DNA from: G963665185 sp049723905
Lineage (GTDB): Bacteria > Desulfobacterota > Desulfovibrionia > Desulfovibrionales > Desulfovibrionaceae
DNA length: 64,000 bases
NCBI RefSeq assembly: GCF_049723905.1
Contig: NZ_JBJKFD010000001.1
Location: forward strand, 4,216,001-4,280,000
Direction of reading: 5' to 3'
Positions 42,022-50,625 of the stretch are shown here, piece after piece. The first letter of the stretch is position 1. Every line of letters begins with the position of its first letter. Under the pieces are notes generated by a model. It worked only from the letters and a program-made list of their open reading frames with translations, was not told the DNA's origin and did no database searches. A program made the position numbers and the translations under genes.

Positions 42022-42169
42022 TCGAGTTTTTTGACAGCTAAATAGGCGTTTTTAGAGCAGCGTGGCTCACGCGCACGCGCGTAGCAAAGAGCGGACCAGG
42101 GTGAAAAACGGGGTAGGGAAAATTCTCATTTTAAATGACGGATTTTCTCATTTTGAGTGCAAGCTTACA
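42022..42169 (+). promoter_or_regulatory. Prophage right end with transposase-site candidates
   Basis: TTCTCATTTT at 42123-42132 and 42145-42154 are inverted copies of the left-end motif AAAATGAGAA. The outer copy ends exactly 15 bases before the terminal TACA, mirroring the left end. No gene is present. Confidence 0.75.
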
Positions 42170-42249
42170 GCCCCTACGGGCGGCTTCGCGTGGCTCCGCC
42201 GTCCGATTTTGCCATCCTGCAAAATCGTCGAGTCCCGTCCGCTCCGCCA
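42170..42249 (+). repeat. Right part of GC-rich repeat copy C and tRNA-Asp remnant 2
   Basis: GCCCC (42170-42174) is the second copy of the target duplication. The repeat then continues TACGGGCGGCTTCGCGTGG to CCGTCCGATTTTG (42211). At 42228-42249 are the same last 22 bases of tRNA-Asp seen at 5264-5285. So the second tRNA-Asp locus carries the same tandem duplication as the first. Confidence 0.88.
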
Positions 42250-42259
42250 GCTGAAGATC

Positions 42260-42301
42260 AAAGGATCAGTTACGTATGTAATTGGTCCTTTTTCTTTTTT
42301 T
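42260..42301 (+). terminator. Terminator (duplicate of the tRNA-Asp copy 2 terminator)
   Basis: AAAGGATCA...TTGGTCCTTT with TTACGTATGTAA in the loop region and a long T run. It matches 8630-8668 almost base for base. Confidence 0.8.
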
Positions 42302-42384
42302 GCGGCCTGTAAGAAGATGGGCTGCGGGTTGATCGCGGCACGTCCTGTGCCGCGCCCCTGCGGGCGGCTTCGCGTGTCTCCGCC
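42302..42384 (+). repeat. GC-rich palindromic repeat, copy D
   Basis: Fourth copy of the unit, GCGGCCTGTAAGAAGATGG through GGGCGGCTTCGCG. It is truncated at its right side, where TCTCCGCCACC replaces the usual end. Confidence 0.85.
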
Positions 42385-42394
42385 ACCTGAAAAA

Positions 42395-42436
42395 GAAAAA
42401 AGACCAGTCACTTTTGTGGTTGGTCTTTTTTCTTTC
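42395..42436. terminator. Bidirectional terminator
   Basis: GAAAAAAGACCAGTCAC pairs with GTGGTTGGTCTTTTTTC, giving T runs on both strands. It lies just beyond the stop of the minus-strand response regulator. Confidence 0.85.
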
Positions 42437-42466
42437 ATGCGGCCCTTCACCTCACACGCGACCCAA

Positions 42467-43492
42467 TCACTCCCTGTGCTCGTCTCTGATTTTCAGGAGC
42501 ACATCCCAGCTTGCCTCGAAAACATCCACTACGGTCGGGTCGAAATGTATGCCCCGCTCCTTGAGAATATGCTCCCTTGCCTGTTCAACCGGCCATGCCT
42601 CCTTGTATGGGCGGCGGGATGTCAGGGCATCAAAAACATCTGCAATGGCGGATATCCGCCCTTCAATGGGAATATTTTCTCCCGACAATCCCTTGGGGTA
42701 TCCGCTGCCGTCCCATTTTTCATGGTGGGTCAGTGCAATCTGTTTTGCTACGACCATGAGATCGTAGTCATGGTCACCAATGATCTCACTTCCAATGGTC
42801 GTGTGGGTCATCATGGTTTTCCATTCTTCTGGGGTCAGTTTGCCCGGCTTGTTGAGAATACTGTCCGGTATGCCTATTTTGCCCACATCGTGCATTGGGG
42901 CGGCATTGAGCAGAAGCGTCGCCTCGGTTTCGCTCATCCCCATACCAAGCGCGATCACGTTGCAATATCTGCTCATCCTGAGGATATGCATACCGGTTTC
43001 ATTGTCCTTGTATTCTGCAGCAATGCCGAGCCGGTGTATTATTTCCAAACGCGTGGCGTTCAGGTCGTGCGTTCTTTGGGCCACTTTTTTCTCGAGCACA
43101 GCATTCTGATTATGCAGCAAGAGGTGCGTCTTGACGCGGGCCTTGACCACGGCAGGATTGATTGGTTTTGTAATATAATCCACCGCCCCTACCTGGAAGC
43201 CGTAGGTTTCGTCCCGTTCCTCCCCACGTGCCGTAACAAACACCACGGGAATGTTTCTGGTACGCAAATCCTCCTTCATCTTTTTGCAGGCCTCGTACCC
43301 GTCCATGACGGGCATCATAATGTCCATGAGCACGAGGTTGGGCGGATCTGCCGACCGGGCGACTGCCAGGGCTTCCGCTCCGTTGAGGGCGACCTTCAAT
43401 CGGTAGTCGTCCTGCAATACTTCGCAGAGGACGTCCAAATTTTGAGGAACATCGTCAACAACTAACACTGTCTGCTTCTGCATAAAGGGCAT
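42467..43492 (-). CDS. Response regulator with HD-GYP domain (RpfG type)
   Basis: A 341-residue two-domain protein. The receiver (residues 7-122) has VLVVDD, phosphoacceptor Asp57 (VLMDIMMPVMDG) and the conserved Lys109. The output domain is an HD-GYP c-di-GMP phosphodiesterase with His201-Asp202 (MHDVGKIGIPD) and HHEKWDGSGYP at 256-266. It should lower c-di-GMP when phosphorylated. ATG 43492 has GAGGA five bases upstream. It is divergent from the hybrid kinase gene across 177 bases, which makes that kinase (through its Hpt domain) the likely partner. Confidence 0.93.
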   Translation of the reverse strand: MPFMQKQTVLVVDDVPQNLDVLCEVLQDDYRLKVALNGAEALAVARSADPPNLVLMDIMMPVMDGYEACKKMKEDLRTRNIPVVFVTARGEERDETYGFQVGAVDYITKPINPAVVKARVKTHLLLHNQNAVLEKKVAQRTHDLNATRLEIIHRLGIAAEYKDNETGMHILRMSRYCNVIALGMGMSETEATLLLNAAPMHDVGKIGIPDSILNKPGKLTPEEWKTMMTHTTIGSEIIGDHDYDLMVVAKQIALTHHEKWDGSGYPKGLSGENIPIEGRISAIADVFDALTSRRPYKEAWPVEQAREHILKERGIHFDPTVVDVFEASWDVLLKIRDEHRE

Positions 43493-43577
43493 TGGTATCC
43501 TCTTAAAAAACGAATAGGCTTCAGGCCTTTCACCAGGGAAGCCATAAAGGCTTTTTGCCTGTATTTACTCAAAAATA

Positions 43578-43623
43578 AGCCTCTAAATATAGATGTAGAA
43601 TATAATATACGCTATTTGAGGCT
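43578..43623 (+). promoter_or_regulatory. Promoter flanked by an inverted repeat, upstream of the hybrid kinase
   Basis: AGCCTCTAAATA (43578-43589) and TATTTGAGGCT (43613-43623) are inverted copies (one base missing) flanking a perfect TATAAT (43601-43606). The layout suggests a regulator binding over the -10/-35 of the kinase gene. The -35 (AGCCTC) is poor, which fits a controlled promoter. Confidence 0.55.
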
Positions 43624-43669
43624 GTAGGCAATATGAATGTCAAAATTACGGGTAACAGGATTGTGAGGC

Positions 43670-46600
43670 ATGAAAAAAAACAACGACTGGTTTGCGGTAG
43701 ATTTACGTAGTTTTTTTGCCACCATGCTCTTTTTCTCGGTTCTGGCCGGAGTAGGCCTGTACGCCATGTATACTACCGATGTTTCCTCCTTCCAGCGGTC
43801 TCGTCGGCTCTCCGAATCGATACAAAACGATATGGCATCCATGTCCATAACCAGGGACCTGCAAGACCTCTTTGTTGATTTGCAACTCCTGTCAAGCCAT
43901 GTTGAACTCCGGCGGTTTATGACGACGAACTCTTCAACTTCCCGGCGCGATGTCGAACGGGAGTTTTTTTCTCTCTGTAAAATCAGCCAAAAATACGACC
44001 AGGTCAGAATCCTGAACAACGACGGGATGGAACTGGTGCGGGTGAATTATAATGACGGAAATCCTGCCGTCGTGCCGCAGGACAAATTGCAGAATAAAAG
44101 CAGCAGGTATTACTTCAAAGAGGCGATCAATCTCCCCCCCGGGAAGTTCTATGTCTCGCCCTTTGATCTCAACATGGAACATGGAGAAATCGAGGTCCCC
44201 TTCAAGCCGATGATCAGAGTCTGCGCGCCCATTGAAGGATACGACGGGAAGCGCTTGGGCATCATCATACTCAACTATCTCGGCCAGCACATGCTGAGCA
44301 ACATCGCGAAGGAACAGAGCGGCACGATGCAGAGCCAGCTGCTGAACAGCGATGGGTATTGGCTCTTCTCGCCGGATAAAAGCCGGGAGTGGGGGTTCAT
44401 GTTCAACGACAGGAAGGAGGTATCTTTTGCTTCGCTGTACCCCGACGAATGGAAAACCATCAAAGCATCAGCCTCCGGACAATTCGCTTCCCCAAGCGGC
44501 GAGTACACTTTTTCCACTTTGGAGATCCCCCCGCGAAAGTCCCTGAGCACACAGGCCACCCTCCGTGAATGGAAGGTTGTATGTTTTACCCCCAGGTCGG
44601 TAATAGCGGCATCCAGCTTCACGATTTTCACAGGGTATCTCAGTCTTTTTTTGGGGATTTTCATCATCATTCTTTTCGGCTCCTTTACACGCGCCAGGTA
44701 TGTACGCAGCCGGGAAAAAGGGCGGCAAAAGCTGGAACAGGCCAGATTGGAGGCGGAAAATGCCAACAATGCAAAAAGTGAATTTCTGGCAAGAATGAGC
44801 CATGAGATACGCACCCCGATGAATGCCATTATCGGCCTGACGCATCTTGCCCTCAAAACGGACCTCACAGCCAAGCAGTTAGATTATCTGACCAAAGTTT
44901 CCCTGGCGGCCAGCTCCCTGCTCTCCATTATCAACGATATCCTCGATTTTTCAAAAATAGAGGCAAACAGATTCGATCTGGAAAAGATCGATTTTCTGCT
45001 TGATGACGTCATCAACAATACGGCCCATATATTGGGCGTGCAGGCCGAGGACAAGGGGCTTGAATTGCTGCTGAAGGTTCGGAGCTCCGTCCCCAATCTG
45101 CTGGTGGGCGATCCTTTGCGGCTGGGGCAGGTCCTGCTCAATCTTGTGGGGAATGCAATCAAATTCACAGAGTCCGGGGAAGTGATCATTTCCGCCGATC
45201 TTGTCGAGGAAACAGCAACCAAGGCGACCATCCGTTTTTCCGTGCATGATACCGGGATAGGCATTTCCGAGGAGCAGGGCGCGGCTTTGTTTCAACCATT
45301 CATGCAGGCGGATGGTTCCATCAGCCGCAAGTTTGGGGGCACCGGGCTGGGGCTGGCCATCAGCAAACGAATTGTAGAGAAAATGGGCGGCACGATGCAG
45401 CTCAAAAGCGAGCAGGGCAAGGGAAGCGAGTTTTCATTCACCATTCCGTTCGAACTGCAGTCGGGCCACACAGAGCACTACAGAGCAACCCCGAACGAAT
45501 TGCAGGGTATGCGTGTACTGGTAGTGGACGGCAGCGAAAAGTCCCGCTTTGTCCTGGGGTATATTCTGGAATCCTTCTCCTTTGTTGTACGGGATACACC
45601 AAGCGGGGATACCGCCCTGCAATGGCTTCGTGAACATGATGCCGACGATCCCTTCAAACTGGTCATCACCGACTGGAGAATGGAAGATATGGATGGCATT
45701 GAGCTGACCCGGAGGATCAAGGAGTCGGAACAGCTCAAACATCCGCCGCATGTGATCATGCTTACGGCGAACGGCTACCAGGAAACACGGCATCGGATGG
45801 AGTGGGCCAGGCTGGACGGCTTTATGCTGAAACCTTTCAACCGCTCCATTTTGTTCGATACCATCATGAACATCTTTTGTGGTGGATCCTGTACCTCGAG
45901 GCTGGCAGGTTCCGCCACCATGGATTTCGACATTCCCCCCAATGTTTCCGGAGCCCGTGTTTTGATCGCCGAAGACAATGCAATCAATCAGCAGGTGGCC
46001 AAGGAAATTCTCGAACACGCAGGGGTATCCGTACATATTGCCAACAATGGCAAAGAAGCACTGACAATGCTTGCCCAGGAAAATTACGACGTTGTCTTTC
46101 TGGATATCCAGATGCCGGAGATGGATGGCATCCAGACCACCAAGGAAATCCGTTCAGACCCGAAGTTTCAGAACCTCCCCGTCATTGCCATGACCGCCCA
46201 TGCGCTGACCGGCGACAGGGAGAAGAGTCTGGCGGCAGGCATGAATGCCCATGTAACCAAGCCAATCGACCCCAGGCAGCTTATCGAGGTGCTCTCGAGC
46301 TGGTTGCCGGAGTTTGAAGAAGGGAAGGATTTCCCGACGAAGGCGTCATCCTCAAAAGGTTCTGGGAAAACATCCTTTCCCCAATTGTCCGGTGTTGATA
46401 TCCGCAAGGGATTGGGGCGGCTGGGCGGTAATGAAGCCTTGTATGGAAGGTTGTTGGGCAGTTTCGCCAGCGATTGCGGCAATGAGTGGGCCCACCTCAA
46501 AATGATGATTTCCAGGGGGGATTACACCAATGCCTATACCGCGGCGCACAGCCTGAAGAGCATTGCCGGAAACCTTGGGGCTGACGGTCTGTACGAAATG

Positions 46601-46990
46601 CTCAGGCAAATCGAGTACGACATGAGGGACAAGAGGCCAGTACCGCAGCTGTTTCTGGAGAGGTTTGATGCCGAACTGGCCCTGGTGAGAAACAGTATCC
46701 TGGCCGCGTTTCCCAGCTCTGCGGTTACCACGTCTTCCGATTCGGCTCCCTGCACGGCGAAGGCCTGCGTCCTAAGGCCCCAGCTGGCGGAATTGGCAGA
46801 TCTGCTGAAGCAGCACGACCTGGAAGCACGAAACATGTTTTATGATCTGCAACCTGCGTTGAAGGACATTCTTCCTGGTTTCGAGGCGGAACTGGCCTTC
46901 CTGCTCGCCAAGTTCGACTATCCCGCCAGCCATGAGAAGGTCATTTCTTTTCTGCGTGGGTGCGACGAGTTGGAAGATCACAATCCGTAG
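43670..46990 (+). CDS. Hybrid sensor histidine kinase with two receivers and Hpt
   Basis: A 1106-residue inner-membrane phosphorelay kinase. The first membrane segment lies near 15-35. A periplasmic Cache-like sensor spans about 40-310 (YYFKEAINLPPGKFYVSPFDLNMEHGEIEVPFKPMIRVCAPI), and the second membrane segment is near 314-337. HisKA has His378 (ARMSHEIRTPMNAI) and HATPase has NLVGNAIKFTE and GTGLGLAIS. The first receiver has Asp668 (ITDWRMEDMDG) and starts VLVVDG, so one acidic pocket residue is missing. The second receiver is complete with AEDN and Asp812 (LDIQMPEMDG). A C-terminal Hpt has His960 (AAHSLKSIAGN). No HAMP is seen. The 3' end overlaps the convergent SBP gene by 50 bases. Confidence 0.93.
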   Translation: MKKNNDWFAVDLRSFFATMLFFSVLAGVGLYAMYTTDVSSFQRSRRLSESIQNDMASMSITRDLQDLFVDLQLLSSHVELRRFMTTNSSTSRRDVEREFFSLCKISQKYDQVRILNNDGMELVRVNYNDGNPAVVPQDKLQNKSSRYYFKEAINLPPGKFYVSPFDLNMEHGEIEVPFKPMIRVCAPIEGYDGKRLGIIILNYLGQHMLSNIAKEQSGTMQSQLLNSDGYWLFSPDKSREWGFMFNDRKEVSFASLYPDEWKTIKASASGQFASPSGEYTFSTLEIPPRKSLSTQATLREWKVVCFTPRSVIAASSFTIFTGYLSLFLGIFIIILFGSFTRARYVRSREKGRQKLEQARLEAENANNAKSEFLARMSHEIRTPMNAIIGLTHLALKTDLTAKQLDYLTKVSLAASSLLSIINDILDFSKIEANRFDLEKIDFLLDDVINNTAHILGVQAEDKGLELLLKVRSSVPNLLVGDPLRLGQVLLNLVGNAIKFTESGEVIISADLVEETATKATIRFSVHDTGIGISEEQGAALFQPFMQADGSISRKFGGTGLGLAISKRIVEKMGGTMQLKSEQGKGSEFSFTIPFELQSGHTEHYRATPNELQGMRVLVVDGSEKSRFVLGYILESFSFVVRDTPSGDTALQWLREHDADDPFKLVITDWRMEDMDGIELTRRIKESEQLKHPPHVIMLTANGYQETRHRMEWARLDGFMLKPFNRSILFDTIMNIFCGGSCTSRLAGSATMDFDIPPNVSGARVLIAEDNAINQQVAKEILEHAGVSVHIANNGKEALTMLAQENYDVVFLDIQMPEMDGIQTTKEIRSDPKFQNLPVIAMTAHALTGDREKSLAAGMNAHVTKPIDPRQLIEVLSSWLPEFEEGKDFPTKASSSKGSGKTSFPQLSGVDIRKGLGRLGGNEALYGRLLGSFASDCGNEWAHLKMMISRGDYTNAYTAAHSLKSIAGNLGADGLYEMLRQIEYDMRDKRPVPQLFLERFDAELALVRNSILAAFPSSAVTTSSDSAPCTAKACVLRPQLAELADLLKQHDLEARNMFYDLQPALKDILPGFEAELAFLLAKFDYPASHEKVISFLRGCDELEDHNP

Positions 46991-48359
46991 GTCTGGAGAC
47001 GCCACCCGCATACTCCGCGGCTACGCGCCGCATTTCCTGTTCTGCCCAGGCAACGGCCTGTTCCGGAGTCATTTCCTTGTTTTTCGCCTTTACTATCATT
47101 TTGGGGATTATCTGTTCCGCATAAATAATCGAGGCCAGGGGATTTCTGTGTCCTTTCACAAGCCCGAAGCTGCGTACCGAGTCCAGCCCGGACAGGATAC
47201 GGCGTATCTTGGGCCGACCGTATCTGCGAAAAACCCCTTGTGGGTCGCGGATAAAGGGTTCGTTTTCTGCCATTCCCCGCAGCACGGGCATCATGCCGCC
47301 CGGTGCCATATGCAGCCATTCCGTGTAGGGCCCCGGCTGGTAGAGAAACGACAGAAACTCGATTGTGGCCTTTCGTGTCTTGGAATCGGCAATCCTGAAG
47401 AGGGCGAATCCGTTTATGGTGCCGTATCCACTGGTGCTTTGTCGGTGAATCGTCGGGGTCATCTGGGTGTTTTCGGCAAGAAACGGATCAAATCGCGCGC
47501 CGGTCAGGCTCTTGAAATTCGTGGTGCCCAGGGAATCTGCAGCTGCACTGGAGAGGGCCAGGTCGTCCATGATGAATGTTGAGTAGAACAGCATGGCCAG
47601 ACGCCCCTGTATGTAAAAGTCGCGCCCTCGCCATGTCTGTGGTCCGGGCGGAGTGTTTTTCGCAAGTTGCAGATAGAAATCCAGTGCTTCGACCATGCGG
47701 GGGGAGTTGAACGCGAGCCTTCCAGCCGGGGTAAACATGGTGGCGTTGTTGGAAAGGGCTATCTGGGTAAAAACCTGCTCGGCATACATGTCCGCTTTGG
47801 TTCCCACCAGTATGCCGTAGATTCCTTTTTCCGGATTGTTGAAATGCGTTGCCGCCTTGAGAATGTTTTTCCAGGTGGTTGGGGGGGCGAGCCCGGCATT
47901 TTTAAACCAGTCAGCCCTATACCAGATGCACTGTACCCATCCGTGGTGCGGCACACCGTAGTAGCCAGCCTTGGGCATGGCGAGAAATTTGAGGGCTCCC
48001 TTGAAGAATCGCTTTTTTCCTATGGAATCGACGAATGTTGTGGCCGCCCGTGTGTCCAGAAGATGTTTTTCTCCCAGCGCGGCAATGAGCTCGCCCCCGG
48101 TGTTGACCAGGGTGGGAGCCTGGGGCGTCCCCTGCTTGGCGATTGCCTGCTGCAAAAGGTCGTTTTCGTCGATGCTGACCACCCGGACGTTGATGTCGGG
48201 ATGCAGCGCCATGAACACATTGGCAAGATAGGTTACTACCGCCACGCGTTCCGGCGGTGTTTCGGAAGTCCAAAAGGTGACCTCCGCCGCCGTTCCGGCG
48301 GTTGGGTACATGGGGCCGGACAGAACCGCCATCAGTACTATCAGCAAACTCCAGCGCAT
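46941..48359 (-). CDS. Extracellular solute-binding protein (sugar type), orphan
   Basis: A 472-residue periplasmic binding protein (SBP_bac_1/MalE-like) with a signal peptide (MRWSLLIVLMAVLSGPMYPTAGTAAEV). Family features are VTFWTSETPPERVAVVTYLANVFMALHPDINVRVVSIDEND, then YGVPHHGWVQCIWYRADWFKNAGLAPPTTWKNILKAA, and near the end FGLVKGHRNPLASIIYAEQIIPKM. No permease or ATPase gene is adjacent. Instead it lies 23 bases downstream of the adenylate cyclase on the same strand and is probably co-transcribed, so it may serve as a sensing partner. Its end overlaps the kinase gene tail to tail. Confidence 0.88.
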   Translation of the reverse strand: MRWSLLIVLMAVLSGPMYPTAGTAAEVTFWTSETPPERVAVVTYLANVFMALHPDINVRVVSIDENDLLQQAIAKQGTPQAPTLVNTGGELIAALGEKHLLDTRAATTFVDSIGKKRFFKGALKFLAMPKAGYYGVPHHGWVQCIWYRADWFKNAGLAPPTTWKNILKAATHFNNPEKGIYGILVGTKADMYAEQVFTQIALSNNATMFTPAGRLAFNSPRMVEALDFYLQLAKNTPPGPQTWRGRDFYIQGRLAMLFYSTFIMDDLALSSAAADSLGTTNFKSLTGARFDPFLAENTQMTPTIHRQSTSGYGTINGFALFRIADSKTRKATIEFLSFLYQPGPYTEWLHMAPGGMMPVLRGMAENEPFIRDPQGVFRRYGRPKIRRILSGLDSVRSFGLVKGHRNPLASIIYAEQIIPKMIVKAKNKEMTPEQAVAWAEQEMRRVAAEYAGGVSRPTDCDLPTRRTHAEKK

Positions 48360-48382
48360 GGCTGTATCCCGGTTTCGGTTTC

Positions 48383-50527
48383 CTACTTCGTGGTGATGAG
48401 CTCCACCCCGTTCCAGTCGTCCGGAGGGGGCGAGGCTATGTAGTCCAAGGCTCGTTGTTTGAACAGCCGGGCCAGCCCGTCGTGCGGGAAATCATCGCAA
48501 AGACGGGTGAGAATATCGGCAGCTTCCTGAAATTGTCTGTTCGTGTAGGCAACGTGGGCTGCACGCCATTGCTCTCTGTGCTGGGGGGCAACCTCGTCGG
48601 CCAGCCCCATGAGTTCGTAAATGGCTGTCGGAAGAGTCTTGCCCTTGGGCACCACCTGTCCGACGGGACGGAAAACAAATTCATCTCCGGCCCGCTGGCG
48701 TATTTTTTTGCTTACGAGGATTTGGGTCTGAAAGTGCCTGTTCAGCCCTTCCAGCCGGGATGCGATATTCACCGCGTCGCCCATGGCCGTATAATCCATT
48801 CTGTCCACCGACCCCACATTGCCTACGATGCAGTTGCCCGTGTGCAGACCGAACCTTGTATGCAGTTCGGGCTTGCCTTCCTGCCTCCATTTTTCGTTCA
48901 GCATGTTGGAGGCCCTGGCTGCGCTGAGTGCTGCAAGACATGCCCTGCGTACATGTTCCCGATCATTTGTGGGAGCGTTCCAAAAGGCCATGATGGCGTC
49001 GCCGATGAATTTGTCTATGGTTCCGTTGTTGTTCAGGATTATGGAGCTGAGTTCCTGGAAGTAGAGCGAGACATGGTGCATGAGCGCTTCCGGCTTCATG
49101 GCTTCGGAAATGGCCGTAAAATTGGTAATGTCGGTAAAGAGGATCGTCAGGTCCTGCCGGGCTCCTCCCAGGTGCGGGGAAAGCTCGCCGGTGACTATTT
49201 TGGCTACCAGGGAGCGCGGCATGTACTGGCCGAAGGTCTGCAGGGCCTTTTTCATGGCTCCCACGGCTTTGCCCAGGTTGTGTATTTCCGTGATATGGGA
49301 GGTAACGTCGGGGGTTCCGCTCAGGTCGAACTCCCTGATGCGTTCGGCCTCCTGGCTCAGCAGACTCAGCTTTGCCGTAATCTGGCGCGAAACAAAGATG
49401 ATGATGGGCAGTGAAACGATGACGAGGATGAGTGCGAAGATCAGGTTGTCGTTGCGTATGGTTTCGATATCCTCGGTAAAATCTCTTACCGGGGCGACAA
49501 CTGCCATGTAGGTCCCTTCCATATACTTGTCGGGCACGGGGGAAATGCGTCCAATATACTCCTCACCCGACTCTGTGAAGCGGAAGGAGCCGGTTTTGTT
49601 CCCGTTTGTAGAGAATTCTTTGTACACGGCGCTTAGAATCGGGGCTTTGAGGGCGGGAATGGTCGACATCGCAAGATAGGGACCTCCTTTGCATTCCTGG
49701 ATGCGGACTGTGAGCTCGGGGGCAGGGTGGGCAAGGAGCGCGCCATTTTCTCCAAACAAAAACGCAAACCCGTGATGACCGATCTTCTGTGTTTGCAAAA
49801 AGCGGCACAGGGAAGACAGGGTGAGGTCTACACCGAAAACACCCGGAATGGGCCCGTCGAATCTTCGTGCCACCGTAACGCCCGGAGAACGGCTGGATAC
49901 GAAAAGGTAGGGAGCAGTCTGAATCAAGCCGTCGGTTGCAGTCGCTTCCAGGTACCACGGTCGGATGGTGGGATAAAACGAGGTTGACCGGCTGAATTTG
50001 GAACCGACGGTGCGCAGGCCGCTGTCCAGGAACCTCCAGACCTCGACCCGCTGGCCGTCGGTTCGGCGCATGATCCGTCGTAGGGCGTAGCGGGCGTTGT
50101 TCGTGGTTTCCAGCTTTGCGCGTATTGTTTTGCTTTTAGGGTTGAGCGAAATGATCTGATAGAAGTCGTCGTCGGCATATCCCATATAAACGGAGTAGAT
50201 ATACGGATGGGCTGCCAGGGTATCGATGAGATACCACGTGGCCGGGTGGGTAAGCAGCAGAGGTTTTTCAGCCAGGTTCGGCAGTTCGGTCGCCCTCTGT
50301 CCCAGGTCGGCTACGGGAGAGAAGAGGGAATCTATTTCTATGATTGCCTTGGCATTGATTTCTTCAAGCAGATCGTCCGCTATGGCCATGGCGGCATCTG
50401 TGCTGCGGATGTAATTGTAGCTTGAAAGCGCGAAAATAGTGGTGAGGAGTATTCCCGTTATAAGCGTCAGCAGGGTTATCCGCAGAGGAAATTTTGTTGG
50501 CCATGGCATGTACCAGACATAGCACAC
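48383..50527 (-). CDS. Class III adenylate/guanylate cyclase with periplasmic sensor
   Basis: A 714-residue membrane cyclase. Membrane segments near 15-37 and 357-377 enclose a double-Cache-like sensor (YIYSVYMGYADDDFYQI; FYPTIRPWYLEA; GVFGVDLTLSSLCRFL). A short HAMP-like stretch follows, and the catalytic domain begins near 455. Metal-binding Asp466 (ILFTDITNF) and the second Asp (IDKFIGDAIMAF) are present, as is the transition-state pair in VNIASRLEGL. Lys in TIDKF and Asp in YTAMGDAVN favour ATP, so adenylate cyclase is likelier than guanylate. A C-terminal helical tail follows. An alternative ATG six codons in (50509) is possible; neither has a strong ribosome site. Confidence 0.9.
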   Translation of the reverse strand: MCYVWYMPWPTKFPLRITLLTLITGILLTTIFALSSYNYIRSTDAAMAIADDLLEEINAKAIIEIDSLFSPVADLGQRATELPNLAEKPLLLTHPATWYLIDTLAAHPYIYSVYMGYADDDFYQIISLNPKSKTIRAKLETTNNARYALRRIMRRTDGQRVEVWRFLDSGLRTVGSKFSRSTSFYPTIRPWYLEATATDGLIQTAPYLFVSSRSPGVTVARRFDGPIPGVFGVDLTLSSLCRFLQTQKIGHHGFAFLFGENGALLAHPAPELTVRIQECKGGPYLAMSTIPALKAPILSAVYKEFSTNGNKTGSFRFTESGEEYIGRISPVPDKYMEGTYMAVVAPVRDFTEDIETIRNDNLIFALILVIVSLPIIIFVSRQITAKLSLLSQEAERIREFDLSGTPDVTSHITEIHNLGKAVGAMKKALQTFGQYMPRSLVAKIVTGELSPHLGGARQDLTILFTDITNFTAISEAMKPEALMHHVSLYFQELSSIILNNNGTIDKFIGDAIMAFWNAPTNDREHVRRACLAALSAARASNMLNEKWRQEGKPELHTRFGLHTGNCIVGNVGSVDRMDYTAMGDAVNIASRLEGLNRHFQTQILVSKKIRQRAGDEFVFRPVGQVVPKGKTLPTAIYELMGLADEVAPQHREQWRAAHVAYTNRQFQEAADILTRLCDDFPHDGLARLFKQRALDYIASPPPDDWNGVELITTK

Positions 50528-50625
50528 ATACCGCGAAAAACAACGGGAAAGCTGTTTTCATGCTCTCTATAACCAATGCCCCGGATGGTAAATTGGGAGG
50601 ATACGCAGGGGGGGCAGGACGGATG

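Larger units (their letters stand above)
8725..42169 (+). mobile_element. Complete Mu-like transposable prophage, 33,445 bp
   Basis: The ends are TGTAGGGGG at the left and GCTTACA at the right, so the element has the TG...CA termini of Mu-type transposons. It is flanked by a 5-base direct duplication GCCCC (8720-8724 and 42170-42174), the length made by MuA-type transposition. Removing the element and one duplication restores a continuous GC-rich repeat. A motif AAAATGAGAA lies 15 bases inside each end in inverted orientation, with an extra copy on each side. The contents are a repressor, MuA and MuB homologues, GemA, lysis, Mu-type head genes and a siphovirus-like tail. No interrupted genes are seen, so the prophage may be functional. 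Confidence 0.96.

Noticed and set aside
42062..43465. 467-codon plus-strand frame running from the prophage end through the repeat and opposite the HD-GYP gene
   Set aside because: It crosses the prophage end, tRNA remnant and terminators, and is antisense to a conserved regulator.
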